DNA from: DATJOJ01 sp035507035
Lineage (GTDB): Bacteria; Acidobacteriota; Terriglobia; Terriglobales; Acidobacteriaceae
Direction of reading: 5' to 3'
Length of the DNA stretch: 64,000 nt
Assembly: GCA_035507035.1 (NCBI GenBank)
Contig: DATJOJ010000068.1
Location: forward strand, 1-64,000
The first letter of the stretch is position 1, and each line of letters opens with the position of its first letter. Below, in pieces: positions 17,810 through 26,536 of this stretch. The notes below the pieces were generated by a model that was not told the origin of the DNA, did no database searches, and saw nothing but the letters and a program-made list of their open reading frames with translations. Made by a program: the position numbers and the translations under genes.

Positions 17810-17984
17810 AGTCTGCAATATTTGATGCAATTACAGTGCTCCCCGTCTCAGGACTTCTCAGGACATCCGGTGGCGAATGACCGCAGATCGCCCTGGATAA
17901 TTCCATTAAAGCACGAGTCGCACCCGCCCGTTGCCGAGCGTTTCCTTAGTATCGGTACTTTTCAAACTCTACGCTGGAAATCAT

Positions 17985-18008
17985 CACACTTGATGTGACC
18001 TAGGTCAC
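17985..18008. promoter_or_regulatory. Overlapping palindromes in the lolC-lolD gap
   Basis: TCACACTTGATGTGA (17985-17999, half-sites TCACA/TGTGA) runs into the perfect 14-base palindrome GTGACCTAGGTCAC (17995-18008). They lie about 180 bases upstream of lolD and 30 bases after the lolC stop. Symmetry suggests a dimeric regulator site; none is identified. Confidence 0.35.
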
Positions 18009-18037
18009 CCAAGCGGCGGCAAGATCGCAAACCGAGG

Positions 18038-19402
18038 TCATTCGTAGCGTAGGGCTTCAGCTGGCAGAATGCGCGAGGCCGACCAGGAAGGATAGACGGT
18101 GGCAATTAAAGAGACGCCGATCGCAACCAGCGCGACCAAAAGCCCATCGGAGGCCCGCGCCACAAAGGGAACGTAGTCAATGGAATAAACTTCGGGCGCG
18201 AGGGCGAGCAGATGATAATGACCGCCAAACCAGGAAAGCACATAACCGAGCACGAGGCCGATGGCTGTGCCAACCACTCCGATCAGCACCCCCTGGCTGA
18301 TGAAAATTCGGCGGATTTGCGAGCGCCGGGTGCCCATCGACATGAGCACCGCGATGTCACGAGTCTTTTCCATGACCATCATGGTGAGCGAGATGAGAAT
18401 GTTGAGCGCGGCCACGAAGACGATCAGTCCGATGGTGATGAAAGTTACCAGCCGCTCCAGGCGAAGCGCGCGAAAGATGGCCTTATTCTGCTCCATCCAG
18501 TTGGTAGCCATAAAACCTTTGCCGGCGGCTTGCTCAAGCTCATTCGCGACCCGGCCAGCCTGGTAAATGTCGTCGACTTTGAATTCAAGAACCGAAATCT
18601 CGTCGCCTAGACCGAATAATCGCTGGGCATCGCTCAGACGGGTGAACGCCCAGGAAAAATCGTAATCGTAAAATCCCGAATTGAAAATTCCTACCACGCG
18701 AAAACGATCGTACTTGGGAACCAGTCCGAAGGGCGTAAGTTCGCCTTGCGGACTGGTTACGAGAACTACCGAGCCGACCGTGGCTCCCAGATCGTCGGCC
18801 ATGTCTTTGCCGAGAATGATCGGAGGCATGGCGGCGAGTCGGGCTTCCACGTCGGAAAAAAGGTCAGGGGATTGTGTGGGGCGGACACTCTTCTCCGCCA
18901 GTTCTTGCGACTGCCTGGTGCGCAACCCGTCGCCCGCGGATGTCGACGTAGCCGCGGGCGTCCCGCCCGTGCCGGGTTCTTCCAGCGAATTGACTGATCC
19001 AGCTGTCACCGTCTTTAACAGATCACTGACTTGGCGTTCATCCGCGGGAATAATTCCTTTCAACACCGCGCCGCGGGCTCGCGGACCACGCGAGATTAAA
19101 ACTTGCTCATAGATCGCTGGAGCGGCGGCCATCACATGCGGCTCTTTCGCGAGCCGTGCCATAAGCGGCTGCCAATCTCGAATTCCATCGCTTTGAATGC
19201 GCAGCAGGTTGACATGCGAGGTTGAACCCAGCAGCCGGTCTTGCAGGTCTTGCCGGAAGCCGTTATTGATTGCGAGCGCAATCACTAAGGATGCGACGCC
19301 GGCGGCGACTCCGGCGATCGAGATGCCGGTGATGATGCCGATGAAGGCTTGTCTTCTCTTGGCGCGGAGATATCGAGAGGCAATGAAGAGTTCAAAGCGC
19401 AT
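18038..19402 (-). CDS. lolC: Lipoprotein-releasing ABC transporter permease, LolC/LolE-like
   Basis: Inner-membrane permease of the Lol complex, 454 residues, starting at ATG 19402 with MRFELFIASRYLRAKRRQAF, the typical N-terminus. One transmembrane helix follows (IGIITGISIAGVAAGVASLV), then a large periplasmic MacB-like domain, then three C-terminal helices (about 320-345, 370-395, 420-440) with the MTRDIAVLMSMGTRRSQIRR-type coupling region. A low-complexity insert of about 45 residues (around 137-180, GTGGTPAATSTSAGDG and following) is absent from typical members and is encoded by GC-palindromic DNA. A family A repeat lies immediately upstream and supplies an AAGGA-like sequence. Confidence 0.92.
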   Translation of the reverse strand: MRFELFIASRYLRAKRRQAFIGIITGISIAGVAAGVASLVIALAINNGFRQDLQDRLLGSTSHVNLLRIQSDGIRDWQPLMARLAKEPHVMAAAPAIYEQVLISRGPRARGAVLKGIIPADERQVSDLLKTVTAGSVNSLEEPGTGGTPAATSTSAGDGLRTRQSQELAEKSVRPTQSPDLFSDVEARLAAMPPIILGKDMADDLGATVGSVVLVTSPQGELTPFGLVPKYDRFRVVGIFNSGFYDYDFSWAFTRLSDAQRLFGLGDEISVLEFKVDDIYQAGRVANELEQAAGKGFMATNWMEQNKAIFRALRLERLVTFITIGLIVFVAALNILISLTMMVMEKTRDIAVLMSMGTRRSQIRRIFISQGVLIGVVGTAIGLVLGYVLSWFGGHYHLLALAPEVYSIDYVPFVARASDGLLVALVAIGVSLIATVYPSWSASRILPAEALRYE

Positions 19403-19403
19403 G

Positions 19404-19436
19404 CGTTGGTCGTTCGTCCTTCGTCGTTGGCAAAGC
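19404..19436. repeat. Dispersed repeat family A upstream of lolC
   Basis: Bases 19404-19423 are identical to 260-279. In the minus-strand reading the unit ends one base before the lolC ATG and includes AAGGA, so it may form the ribosome binding site. Confidence 0.6.
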
Positions 19437-19489
19437 CGCAACTACGATGAATTATACGGCGCAGCTACTGCAGAGTTTTCGCTGGATCC

Positions 19490-19882
19490 TTATTTGCAAA
19501 TCAGCGTGGCCGGGGGATAGGAACGCCCGCGAATTCGGCCTGAGTTACTGATCGTGACCGGCTGAGGAGTTTCGCGTAGGCAAACTGCGAGGCCGGCGGT
19601 GGAAGGATTGTTGCTGATTGTGGTGTTCTCCGAATCGGAAGTTGTCCAAACGCCGCGCGAGTCAGGAATCATCGGACAGTTCCCTTCCACCGACGAGGAA
19701 AGCAAAAACTGCACCTGGTTTCCGGGTGCGGGAGCGCTATGATCCGCGGTCGCATTGGTTGGCGTGATGGCCATCGTGATTTTACAGGCCTCGTTCGCGG
19801 CGCAGGGAATCACGAAGAATCCGACGAGAACGAGTTGCAACGTCCAACCAAGTTTGCATCGCATAGCAAGCTTAGAATACAC
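19490..19882 (-). CDS. Small secreted Ig-like protein
   Basis: 130 residues with an N-terminal signal (WTLQLVLVGFFVIPCAANEA). The mature part reads ITPTNATADHSAPAPGNQVQ then FLLSSSVEGNCPMI and GVWTTSDSENTTISNNPSTA, a pattern of BIG-type Ig-like domains found in acidobacterial secreted proteins. Four Cys remain in the mature region. The start is ambiguous between GTG 19882 and ATG 19864; the former follows a purine-rich stretch. It lies between the DUF885 gene (12 bases away, same strand) and lolC. Role unknown. Confidence 0.7.
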   Translation of the reverse strand: MYSKLAMRCKLGWTLQLVLVGFFVIPCAANEACKITMAITPTNATADHSAPAPGNQVQFLLSSSVEGNCPMIPDSRGVWTTSDSENTTISNNPSTAGLAVCLRETPQPVTISNSGRIRGRSYPPATLICK

Positions 19883-19894
19883 CTACAGCTTCTC

Positions 19895-21646
19895 TCACTT
19901 CCCCTTCTGTTCCGCGATCCACTTGTCCGTTCTTGCTTCCAGCAGATCGAGCGGCAACGTTCCGCCGTCGATCATCTCGTCGTGGAAGGTACGGATGTCG
20001 AACTTTGGACCGAGTTCGCTCTTTGCGCGCTCGCGAAGCTCGCGAATCTTCAATTGACCGAGCTTGTAGCCTAACGCTTGCGCCGGCCAGGCGATGTAAC
20101 GATCGGTTTCTGACTGGATAGTCGGCTCATCCACCGCGCCAGACTTGCGCATGAACTCGACAACTTGATCGCGGCTCCAACCCTTCGAGTGAATTCCTGT
20201 ATCCACCACCAACCGGACTGCGCGAAACAGTTCCGACGACAGCCGACCATAGTCGGAAACGGGGTCATTATAAAATCCGACTTCCTTCCCCAGTCCCTCG
20301 GCGTAGAGCGCCCAGCCTTCGGTGTAAGCAGTAAATCCGAGGCCATGCTGACGAAACTTCGGCAAGCCAGTCAACTGCTGCTGCACCGAAAGTTGCATGT
20401 GGTGTCCGGGAACGCCTTCGTGGTAAGCAATGGCTTCATCATCAATCAGCGAGCGCTCGGCAAAATTGGACGTGGCCACGACCACGCGTCCCGGACGCTT
20501 TCCATCCGGCGTACCGGTGACATAATGCGTGGCTGCGGCAGCCTGGAAGCTGGGAATGGCCTCAACCGTCACGGGCGACTTCGGCAGCAAAGTGAAGAGT
20601 TCCGGCAGCTTCGGCTGCATTTGATCGATGTAATGCCGGAAATCGTCGAGAATCTGATCGGCCGACTTGGGGATATATTTGGGATTGGTTTTGAGAGAGG
20701 CTCGGAACGAAGCCAGATCCGGGAAGCCTTCCTTCTTAGCAATCGCCAGCATCTCGCCTTCAATGCGGTCCATCTCGCGCAGACCAATTTGATGAATTTG
20801 ATCCGCGGTCAGGCGGGTTGTGGTTCGTGCGGAGATGTTGTTCTGATAGCGTTTTTCGCCGTCCGGCAACGAGGTAACAGCCAGCGCAGTTCGGCCCTGG
20901 GGCGCATAGTCATCCTTGATGAACGCCGCGAAGGTTTTGTAAGCGGGAATGACGTCTGTGTGGATGGCGTTGGTGATCTGCTGCGTCAAGCGCTTCTGAT
21001 CTTCGGCGGAAATGCTCGCAGGATATTTGGTGGTTGGCCTGAGAAAAGGATCGGAGTCGATGATGCCTTGGCATTGTCCCGGAATTTTTTCGATCAGAAA
21101 GCGCACAGGCATGAGCTTGTCGTTCATGCCCGCCCGCAAAACCTCCGTAGTTTGATTAAGAGCGCGAGGAATCTGATGCAGCCGTGAAATGTAATCATCG
21201 TACTGCTTGACTGTATCGAAAGGCACGGAGAGCGGGAGGTCGGCGAGACTGGTGTGGATGCCGTTCTGTTGATTGACCGGCATCTCGTACTCTTTGAGAT
21301 CGAAGTCAGTGATGCGCTGTTTTAGGATGCGCACCATCAGATCGTGCGAGAGTTGATCCTGATCCGAAAAGCCATCGGTCGGAATGGCCTCGATCTGCGA
21401 CAAAAACGCTTCGTCGGTCTTATGGCGCGAGTAAATTGCCGCCAGCGAATAGTCCGCGAGTTTGTCGTTATAGCGATAGTCGCCGTACGCAGTGGCGCGC
21501 TCGGGAAAGTTACGTAGATCGGTTTCGTATTGCTCGTCAAACAACTTGTTTTGAGCTGCGAGGCGATCGGCAAGCGGCGCAACCGCCTGAGCGAAGAGTG
21601 GGAGAGATAAGAGCAAGAACGCGAACAAGATTCTGTGGCAGGACAT
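19895..21646 (-). CDS. Secreted DUF885-family protein
   Basis: 583 residues with signal peptide MSCHRILFAFLLLSLPLFAQ. DUF885 proteins are large helical, predicted zinc-dependent hydrolases related to peptidases. The signature AIAYHEGVPGHHMQ (about residues 410-423) supplies HE and HH as likely metal ligands. EGWALYAEGLGKEVGFY downstream gives the further conserved Glu, and AWPAQALGYKLGQLKI near the end is also typical. Substrate is unknown; extracellular peptide breakdown is the likely role. It is immediately followed on the same strand by the small Ig-like gene. Confidence 0.92.
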   Translation of the reverse strand: MSCHRILFAFLLLSLPLFAQAVAPLADRLAAQNKLFDEQYETDLRNFPERATAYGDYRYNDKLADYSLAAIYSRHKTDEAFLSQIEAIPTDGFSDQDQLSHDLMVRILKQRITDFDLKEYEMPVNQQNGIHTSLADLPLSVPFDTVKQYDDYISRLHQIPRALNQTTEVLRAGMNDKLMPVRFLIEKIPGQCQGIIDSDPFLRPTTKYPASISAEDQKRLTQQITNAIHTDVIPAYKTFAAFIKDDYAPQGRTALAVTSLPDGEKRYQNNISARTTTRLTADQIHQIGLREMDRIEGEMLAIAKKEGFPDLASFRASLKTNPKYIPKSADQILDDFRHYIDQMQPKLPELFTLLPKSPVTVEAIPSFQAAAATHYVTGTPDGKRPGRVVVATSNFAERSLIDDEAIAYHEGVPGHHMQLSVQQQLTGLPKFRQHGLGFTAYTEGWALYAEGLGKEVGFYNDPVSDYGRLSSELFRAVRLVVDTGIHSKGWSRDQVVEFMRKSGAVDEPTIQSETDRYIAWPAQALGYKLGQLKIRELRERAKSELGPKFDIRTFHDEMIDGGTLPLDLLEARTDKWIAEQKGK

Positions 21647-21723
21647 AAGCTAAGCAGCGTATCAGAACGATAACACCGACGTGAAAGGAAAATTAACTCA
21701 GGCCGCTTGCTTCGAAGAAGAAG

Positions 21724-22248
21724 TCAGGCGGCGTCTTCTCTGGACTGTTTGCTTTCGCGACCTAGATTTTCGGTCGCAGCGGCTTGCCGATCGTCAGGAT
21801 TGTCCGCGGCGGACTGGCTGGTTGTGGAATTATCTTTCGCCTTGGCCGGCGTTGCTCGCTCTTCTTTACGACAGTCTGGCTGCGTTTGCGACGCGGCCTT
21901 GTTCTCAGGTTTGGGCGCTTGGGTTTCCTGCTTCTCGCTGCCTTCCTGAGGCAGCCCTTCGACTTTCTGTGGCTCGGCAGCCTGCTTTTGATTTGAACCA
22001 GCGGACGAATCCTCGGCGATTTTCACAGCGGATGAAATCAGATGCTCCAAACGAATGCGTACGGCGCGCCAGCGAACGCTGCTGCCGTTGGCAGCCTGCT
22101 CAAGATATGGAGCAAGTTCCTCGTCGGTTGCCATCCCCTTCGCTTTCAGAAATTGGAGAATGGCCGCGGACTGAGTTTCTAAGGCTTCAAATGCGGGAAA
22201 CAGGTCATCGGCGATCTCTTGCACGATCTTGTCTAGGGAGTCAGCCAT
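21724..22248 (-). CDS. Hypothetical protein with helical N-domain and low-complexity tail
   Basis: 174 residues from ATG 22248, which has AGGAG at proper spacing; the longer reading frame to 22302 is unlikely. Residues 1-85 (ADSLDKIVQEIADDLFPAFE, then AILQFLKAKGMATDEELAPYLEQA) look like a folded helical domain. The remainder is a hydrophilic Gln/Glu/Ala/Ser-rich tail (NQKQAAEPQKVEG and EGSEKQETQAPKPENK). No signal peptide or membrane segment is seen. I do not recognise the family. Confidence 0.65.
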   Translation of the reverse strand: MADSLDKIVQEIADDLFPAFEALETQSAAILQFLKAKGMATDEELAPYLEQAANGSSVRWRAVRIRLEHLISSAVKIAEDSSAGSNQKQAAEPQKVEGLPQEGSEKQETQAPKPENKAASQTQPDCRKEERATPAKAKDNSTTSQSAADNPDDRQAAATENLGRESKQSREDAA

Positions 22249-22392
22249 CCAGGTCTCCTGATCATTCGATACTGAGATGCAGAAACCTTCGGTGACTGCC
22301 ACCGGCTAATCGGTTTAGATCATTATTGGAATCAGGCTCCCACTTCTCGCGCAACCCGGCACGAGAAATGGGAAACCCGTTTTAGTGGACGC

Positions 22393-23295
22393 TTAGGCTG
22401 CCGCCTTCTGCTGCTGATAGGCGGGAAGAAACTCCTCCTTCACGAACGTCTCGTAAGAGGTCGGAGTTGTGTTCTGCGTCGACCGCGGCTCGAGCGCTTT
22501 CATGTGTCCGGAATTCATGGCCCCGGCCATCTCAAGGATCAACCCGGCCAGGTTGGCAGACATTCCCATCTGCACTAACGCACCGCGAAGTTGATCGTCC
22601 GGCGGCTGAACGTAGCCCAGCGAAGGATTGCCAATCGCTTTTCCGATAATGGATGCTACTTCGACGTAGGTGATGTCGCGCTGTCCCAACAACTCCTTGG
22701 TCTGCTTGCCGTGGAACTCGCTGCGAAGCAGTGCATTGGCCGCTGCCTCTCCAATGTCATGGCTGGCGATCATGGGAAGTTTGAGGTTCGGATGAATCGG
22801 CCCCGCGACCATCCCCAGGGTGCGGATCACGCCGACCTGAGGCAACGTGTTCTCCATAAAATAGCCGGCACGAAGATGCAGCGCATTCAGGCCCTCGATG
22901 CGGTTGAGCTTCTGCTCCAGATTGTAAAGTCCGACGACCGGTCCTGTGCCGCTAGGCTTATCGGCGCCAACGCTGCTCAGCGTGACAACTTTCTCGACGC
23001 CTGCATTTTGAATGGCAGTGGCGATGGCGTCGCTCACCTGATCTTGAAATGCGCGAAAGTCACTGCTGGTGACATTCGGAGGAATCAGCACGTAAGCGGC
23101 ATCGGCGCCTTTGAAAGCTTTGGTCAGGCCGATCGCATCCGTGGCCTCGGCGCCAAAGAATTCCGCGCCTTCCGCAACAAGAGATTTCAAGTGATCTGCG
23201 TTTCTGCCGACCACACGCACCGGTTGTTTTGCAGCCCGAAGTTTCTGAGCCACCACCCCACCGGTGTGGCCACTTGCTCCAAGAACGACGAACAT
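22393..23295 (-). CDS. NmrA-type NAD(P)-binding reductase
   Basis: 300 residues, starting at ATG 23295, preceded by TTGGAGGATTT. The N-terminus MFVVLGASGHTGGVVAQKLR carries the GxxGxxG dinucleotide-binding loop of atypical short-chain dehydrogenases. The usual VVGRNADHLKSL, GADAAYVLIPPN and VVTLSSVGAD follow. The catalytic Tyr-Lys pair of classical SDRs is not apparent, as in NmrA/HSCARG and NAD(P)H:quinone-reductase-like (QorB-type) members. It could reduce quinones or act as a redox sensor. It stands alone, with a repeat upstream. Confidence 0.85.
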   Translation of the reverse strand: MFVVLGASGHTGGVVAQKLRAAKQPVRVVGRNADHLKSLVAEGAEFFGAEATDAIGLTKAFKGADAAYVLIPPNVTSSDFRAFQDQVSDAIATAIQNAGVEKVVTLSSVGADKPSGTGPVVGLYNLEQKLNRIEGLNALHLRAGYFMENTLPQVGVIRTLGMVAGPIHPNLKLPMIASHDIGEAAANALLRSEFHGKQTKELLGQRDITYVEVASIIGKAIGNPSLGYVQPPDDQLRGALVQMGMSANLAGLILEMAGAMNSGHMKALEPRSTQNTTPTSYETFVKEEFLPAYQQQKAAA

Positions 23296-23439
23296 AAATC
23301 CTCCAATCAAAAGTTTCGATGCCACGGCCGACGCATGCGCTTCAGAAAACTGTCGGAGAGAAAAACAATTTCCGACTACTCGCGGAAGGAGATGCGAATT
23401 TTGAATCCGGCGACAAACAGCAGGTCCCTCGATTGCACA

Positions 23440-23482
23440 AGACCTTCCGCGCCGCGGAAGATCTTGTTTCGCTCGGGATGAC
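23440..23482. repeat. Dispersed repeat family C between cytochrome c and NmrA-like genes
   Basis: The region contains a short palindromic part (CTTCCGCGCCGCGGAAG) followed by GCTCGGGATGACA, the shared 3' end seen at 329-372 and 12562-12602. The 195-base gap holds no gene. Confidence 0.5.
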
Positions 23483-23490
23483 AGTGCAGC

Positions 23491-24054
23491 TTACCGGTAC
23501 GGCGCAGCGGGTGCTGGAGGCGAAACCGAACTGGTATTTTGCGCTTGCGATTCCGCGGTCAGTCCCTGTTTCACGGTGTCGGGTAATTTGTCGGCGTTGG
23601 CAAGCAGAAGACTGACTTGCCACATCTGCGTTTCGGAGAGAGATTGGCGGAAGCCGGGCATGCCGGTCAGTCGAATTCCGTTGGCGACCTTCCAGTAGGT
23701 TTCTCCGGGTTCGTCGTCGGTCACACCTGTGCCCTGCAGCAGCCTCGGAGGTTTAGGGAACATGCCCTTAGCAATCGCGGTCTGAGTGCCGGTAGCGTAG
23801 CCGTGGCAAACGCCGCAGTGCTCGCGATAAACCTGGGCGCCAGCTTCGTAACTGGCCTGATCCGGCTGGATGGGCGCGTTCTTGGGCGCCTCCTTTTCGA
23901 TGTGGGCCTCTAACGCGCGATGCGCCAGCATCTTTTCAAAAGCCATGGGTCGCGAGGCGGTACTCACGGGAGCCATCCCCGACAAGAAATAGAAAAAAAG
24001 TCCAAGTGGAACCAAAAAGAATCCGACGATCAAACCTGCGAGGAATCGGCGCAC
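23491..24054 (-). CDS. Membrane-anchored monohaem cytochrome c
   Basis: 187 residues. A hydrophobic N-terminus (FLAGLIVGFFLVPLGLFFYFL) anchors or exports it. YREHCGVCHGYATGTQ provides the CxxCH haem site (about residue 82), and GMPGFRQSLSETQMWQVSLL contains the likely axial Met near 130 with the typical class I C-terminal helix. The tail is Ser/Pro-rich. No oxidase or dehydrogenase partner is nearby, so its redox partner is unknown. It is 92 bases downstream of the histidine kinase gene, on the same strand. Confidence 0.9.
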   Translation of the reverse strand: MRRFLAGLIVGFFLVPLGLFFYFLSGMAPVSTASRPMAFEKMLAHRALEAHIEKEAPKNAPIQPDQASYEAGAQVYREHCGVCHGYATGTQTAIAKGMFPKPPRLLQGTGVTDDEPGETYWKVANGIRLTGMPGFRQSLSETQMWQVSLLLANADKLPDTVKQGLTAESQAQNTSSVSPPAPAAPYR

Positions 24055-24146
24055 TTTATCTCCTTTTTTCGAGAGTAACAGATCGACTGAAAATCAGGCG
24101 AACGCTGGAAGGATTACTCGCTTCACGATCGTATTGCAGGGAAACG

Positions 24147-26393
24147 TTACTCCATGTGAAGCGGCAGGCGAACGTGGAAGGTCGTGCCTCTGCCCACTTC
24201 CGAGTCAAACGTCAGCGAACCGCCGTGTTTTTCCACCACGATGGCGCGAGCGATCGCCAGACCCTGGCCCGTCCCGCGACCCACAGCTTTGGTGGTGAAA
24301 AAAGGTTCGAAAATTTTGTCGTGGATGTTGGCCGGAATGCCGCAACCGGTGTCGCTGATCGAAATCATCACTTGGTCGCCCTCGCGGCAGGTGCGGACCT
24401 CGATCACACCCCGCTGCTGACTCGACTCAAAACGGTCTTTGATGGCGTGCGCGGCGTTGATCAGCAAATTGAGAAATACCTGGTTCATATCGCCGCCGTC
24501 ACAGTGCACCAGCGGCAGGTCCTGAAAATCAGTTTTTACATCCGCGACGTACTTAATCTCATGGCTGGCAACCACCAGCGTGCTCTGCAAGGCTTTGTTA
24601 AGGTCGACCGCCGTCTTTTCACCACGATTGTGTGGCGCGAGGTCCTTCATGGCTCGCACGATTTTGGCGACGCGGCTCACGCCATCGAGCGACTGTGCGA
24701 GGGCTTTGGGAATTTCTTCCAACAGAAAATCGAGATCGGCGATCTCTTCGGCTTTGGCTACCTCCTCGGCCAAACATGCTGCCACGCCGCCATTCAATGC
24801 TGCCCGCTCGAGCTCGCGATATTTGGCCAACAGTTTCGCAAGATCCTCGAACGACTCCTGCAGAAAATGCGTGTTATCGCCGACAAACTGGATGGGAGTA
24901 TTGATTTCGTGGGCTATGCCCGCAGCCAGTCCACCGACCGCCTCGAGCTTCTGTGCCTGACGCAGCTCGATTTCCAGGCGCACCCGTTCGCTCACATCTT
25001 GCGCAACGACGAGAGCGGCGAAGCGTCCGTCATAGAGCAAAACGTGAGCACTCACTTCCGCTTGAATGATGCGGCCGTCGCGAGTGCGGTGCTTGGAGGC
25101 TCCGAAGAACCGTTTGTTGTTGGTGAGTTCCCGAATTTTGTCGTCCAGACGTTTCCGTTCCTCCGGTGTCTGGATATCGGTAATGGTCATGTTCAAAAAT
25201 TCATCCCTGCTGTAGCCGTAGTGCTCGACCGCGGCGCGGTTGACTTCCAGAAATTGACGAGTCCGGAAGTCGCAAACCCATACTGGTATAGGGATGGTGG
25301 CGAAGATGGTGCGAGCACTTTGCTCACTGCGCCGCAGGGCTTGTTCCGCAGTCCGGCGGTCGGCCAAGTGCACCGTCAACAGAGAGATGAGGAGCAACCC
25401 CGCAGCCAACACCGACCAACTGCTCCAATGCGAAGGCCGGAATGCCGCGGGCAACGGATAAGCAGCAATCTCCCAGGTTCTGCCAGCCACTTCGACGGTG
25501 CGCACCGTCCGGAAGCCCTTGGGCAGATCCCCAACCGAATCAAAACTGGCGCCCTTGGGATAAAGCAAGCGTTCGCCGGGATGAGCATCCCGATCAAAGA
25601 TCGCGACCCGAAGGCCGGAAAGTGGATTGGGCATGGCACCGGCCTTTTCGACGATGTCTTGAATACGAAAAACGCCGAGAGCAAAACCGGCGAGTGCAGC
25701 GCTGCGGCGGTTCCCATCTTCCGGCTCGGCGCCATTCTTATAGACGGGATAAAAAACCAGCGCGCCATATTGATCGGCGGTCTCCTGCACGAGGACGATT
25801 CGGCCAGTGGCGATCATTTTTCCCGTCGCCGCCGAGCGCTGAAGGGCGGCGCGACGCACCGAGTCCGAGGCCAGATCATATCCGAGCGCTTTCTGGTTGC
25901 CAATGTAAGGTTCGACGAAAAATACCGGGAAGTATTCCGGCCGCTCGCCCGCCTTCACCATTTTCCCGGGCGAAACTCGCTCGGTAAATTGAAACGAGGG
26001 GAAGCCGTCGTTCTGTGCTTCTTTTTCGTATGCGGGACGCTGTTCCTTAGGAACTCTGGGAATCCATTCAAGCGCCTGAATCGCCCTGTTCTGGGCCAAC
26101 AGCGCGGACGAGAAACGGCGAAACGCAAGGCGATCGAAGCGCTGCGAAGCGTCAAAGTAGGCGTCGACAGAAATCAGGTTATCGAGAGTCAACGCAACAT
26201 TGGTTTCCAACGCGTCCAGCCGTTCGCGGGCCACATTGTCGAACGCGGCCCGGGCATTTTCCTCTTCCAGACTGCGCAGCGTAAAGAAGACACCAAGAGT
26301 CAGGAGAAACCCGATGACGAGAAAAATCAGCAAGGACAAGGATCGGAACAACAATTTAATGCCAGTAAAGCGGGATCGTGAGTTTCGACTCAT
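24147..26393 (-). CDS. CHASE-PAS sensor histidine kinase
   Basis: About 748 residues from ATG 26393 (start uncertain, no clear ribosome binding site). It has a membrane helix (SLSLLIFLVIGFLLTLGVFF), a periplasmic CHASE domain with ALEWIPRVPKEQRPAYEKEA and VFYPVYKNG, and a second membrane helix (WSSWSVLAAGLLLISLLTVH). A PAS domain follows (IFATIPIPVWVCDFRTRQFL, then the PAC-like GRIIQAEVSAHVL). The catalytic part has H-box GIAHEINTPIQFVGDN, N-box NQVFLNLLINAAHAI, G1 SDTGCGIPA, F-box FEPFFTTK and G2 GTGQGLAIA. It is an orphan kinase: no response-regulator gene is seen next to it. CHASE domains sense small extracellular ligands. Confidence 0.95.
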   Translation of the reverse strand: MSRNSRSRFTGIKLLFRSLSLLIFLVIGFLLTLGVFFTLRSLEEENARAAFDNVARERLDALETNVALTLDNLISVDAYFDASQRFDRLAFRRFSSALLAQNRAIQALEWIPRVPKEQRPAYEKEAQNDGFPSFQFTERVSPGKMVKAGERPEYFPVFFVEPYIGNQKALGYDLASDSVRRAALQRSAATGKMIATGRIVLVQETADQYGALVFYPVYKNGAEPEDGNRRSAALAGFALGVFRIQDIVEKAGAMPNPLSGLRVAIFDRDAHPGERLLYPKGASFDSVGDLPKGFRTVRTVEVAGRTWEIAAYPLPAAFRPSHWSSWSVLAAGLLLISLLTVHLADRRTAEQALRRSEQSARTIFATIPIPVWVCDFRTRQFLEVNRAAVEHYGYSRDEFLNMTITDIQTPEERKRLDDKIRELTNNKRFFGASKHRTRDGRIIQAEVSAHVLLYDGRFAALVVAQDVSERVRLEIELRQAQKLEAVGGLAAGIAHEINTPIQFVGDNTHFLQESFEDLAKLLAKYRELERAALNGGVAACLAEEVAKAEEIADLDFLLEEIPKALAQSLDGVSRVAKIVRAMKDLAPHNRGEKTAVDLNKALQSTLVVASHEIKYVADVKTDFQDLPLVHCDGGDMNQVFLNLLINAAHAIKDRFESSQQRGVIEVRTCREGDQVMISISDTGCGIPANIHDKIFEPFFTTKAVGRGTGQGLAIARAIVVEKHGGSLTFDSEVGRGTTFHVRLPLHME

Positions 26394-26536
26394 GATGCAA
26401 GGGCGCAGGCCGGCTGGACAAACTCCGGCAGCCGAGGCGAGACGCCACTTCTTGTCTATCGGCAAGATTCAGCTCAGCTTGAGGACATTCGACCGTTTCG
26501 AACCTTCTGCAATTTCCGCGTTTGGCGGAAGTGTAG

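Noticed and set aside
24006..26381. 791-residue plus-strand ORF opposite the histidine kinase
   Set aside because: Shadow of the kinase gene; the minus strand holds all H, N, G and F boxes.
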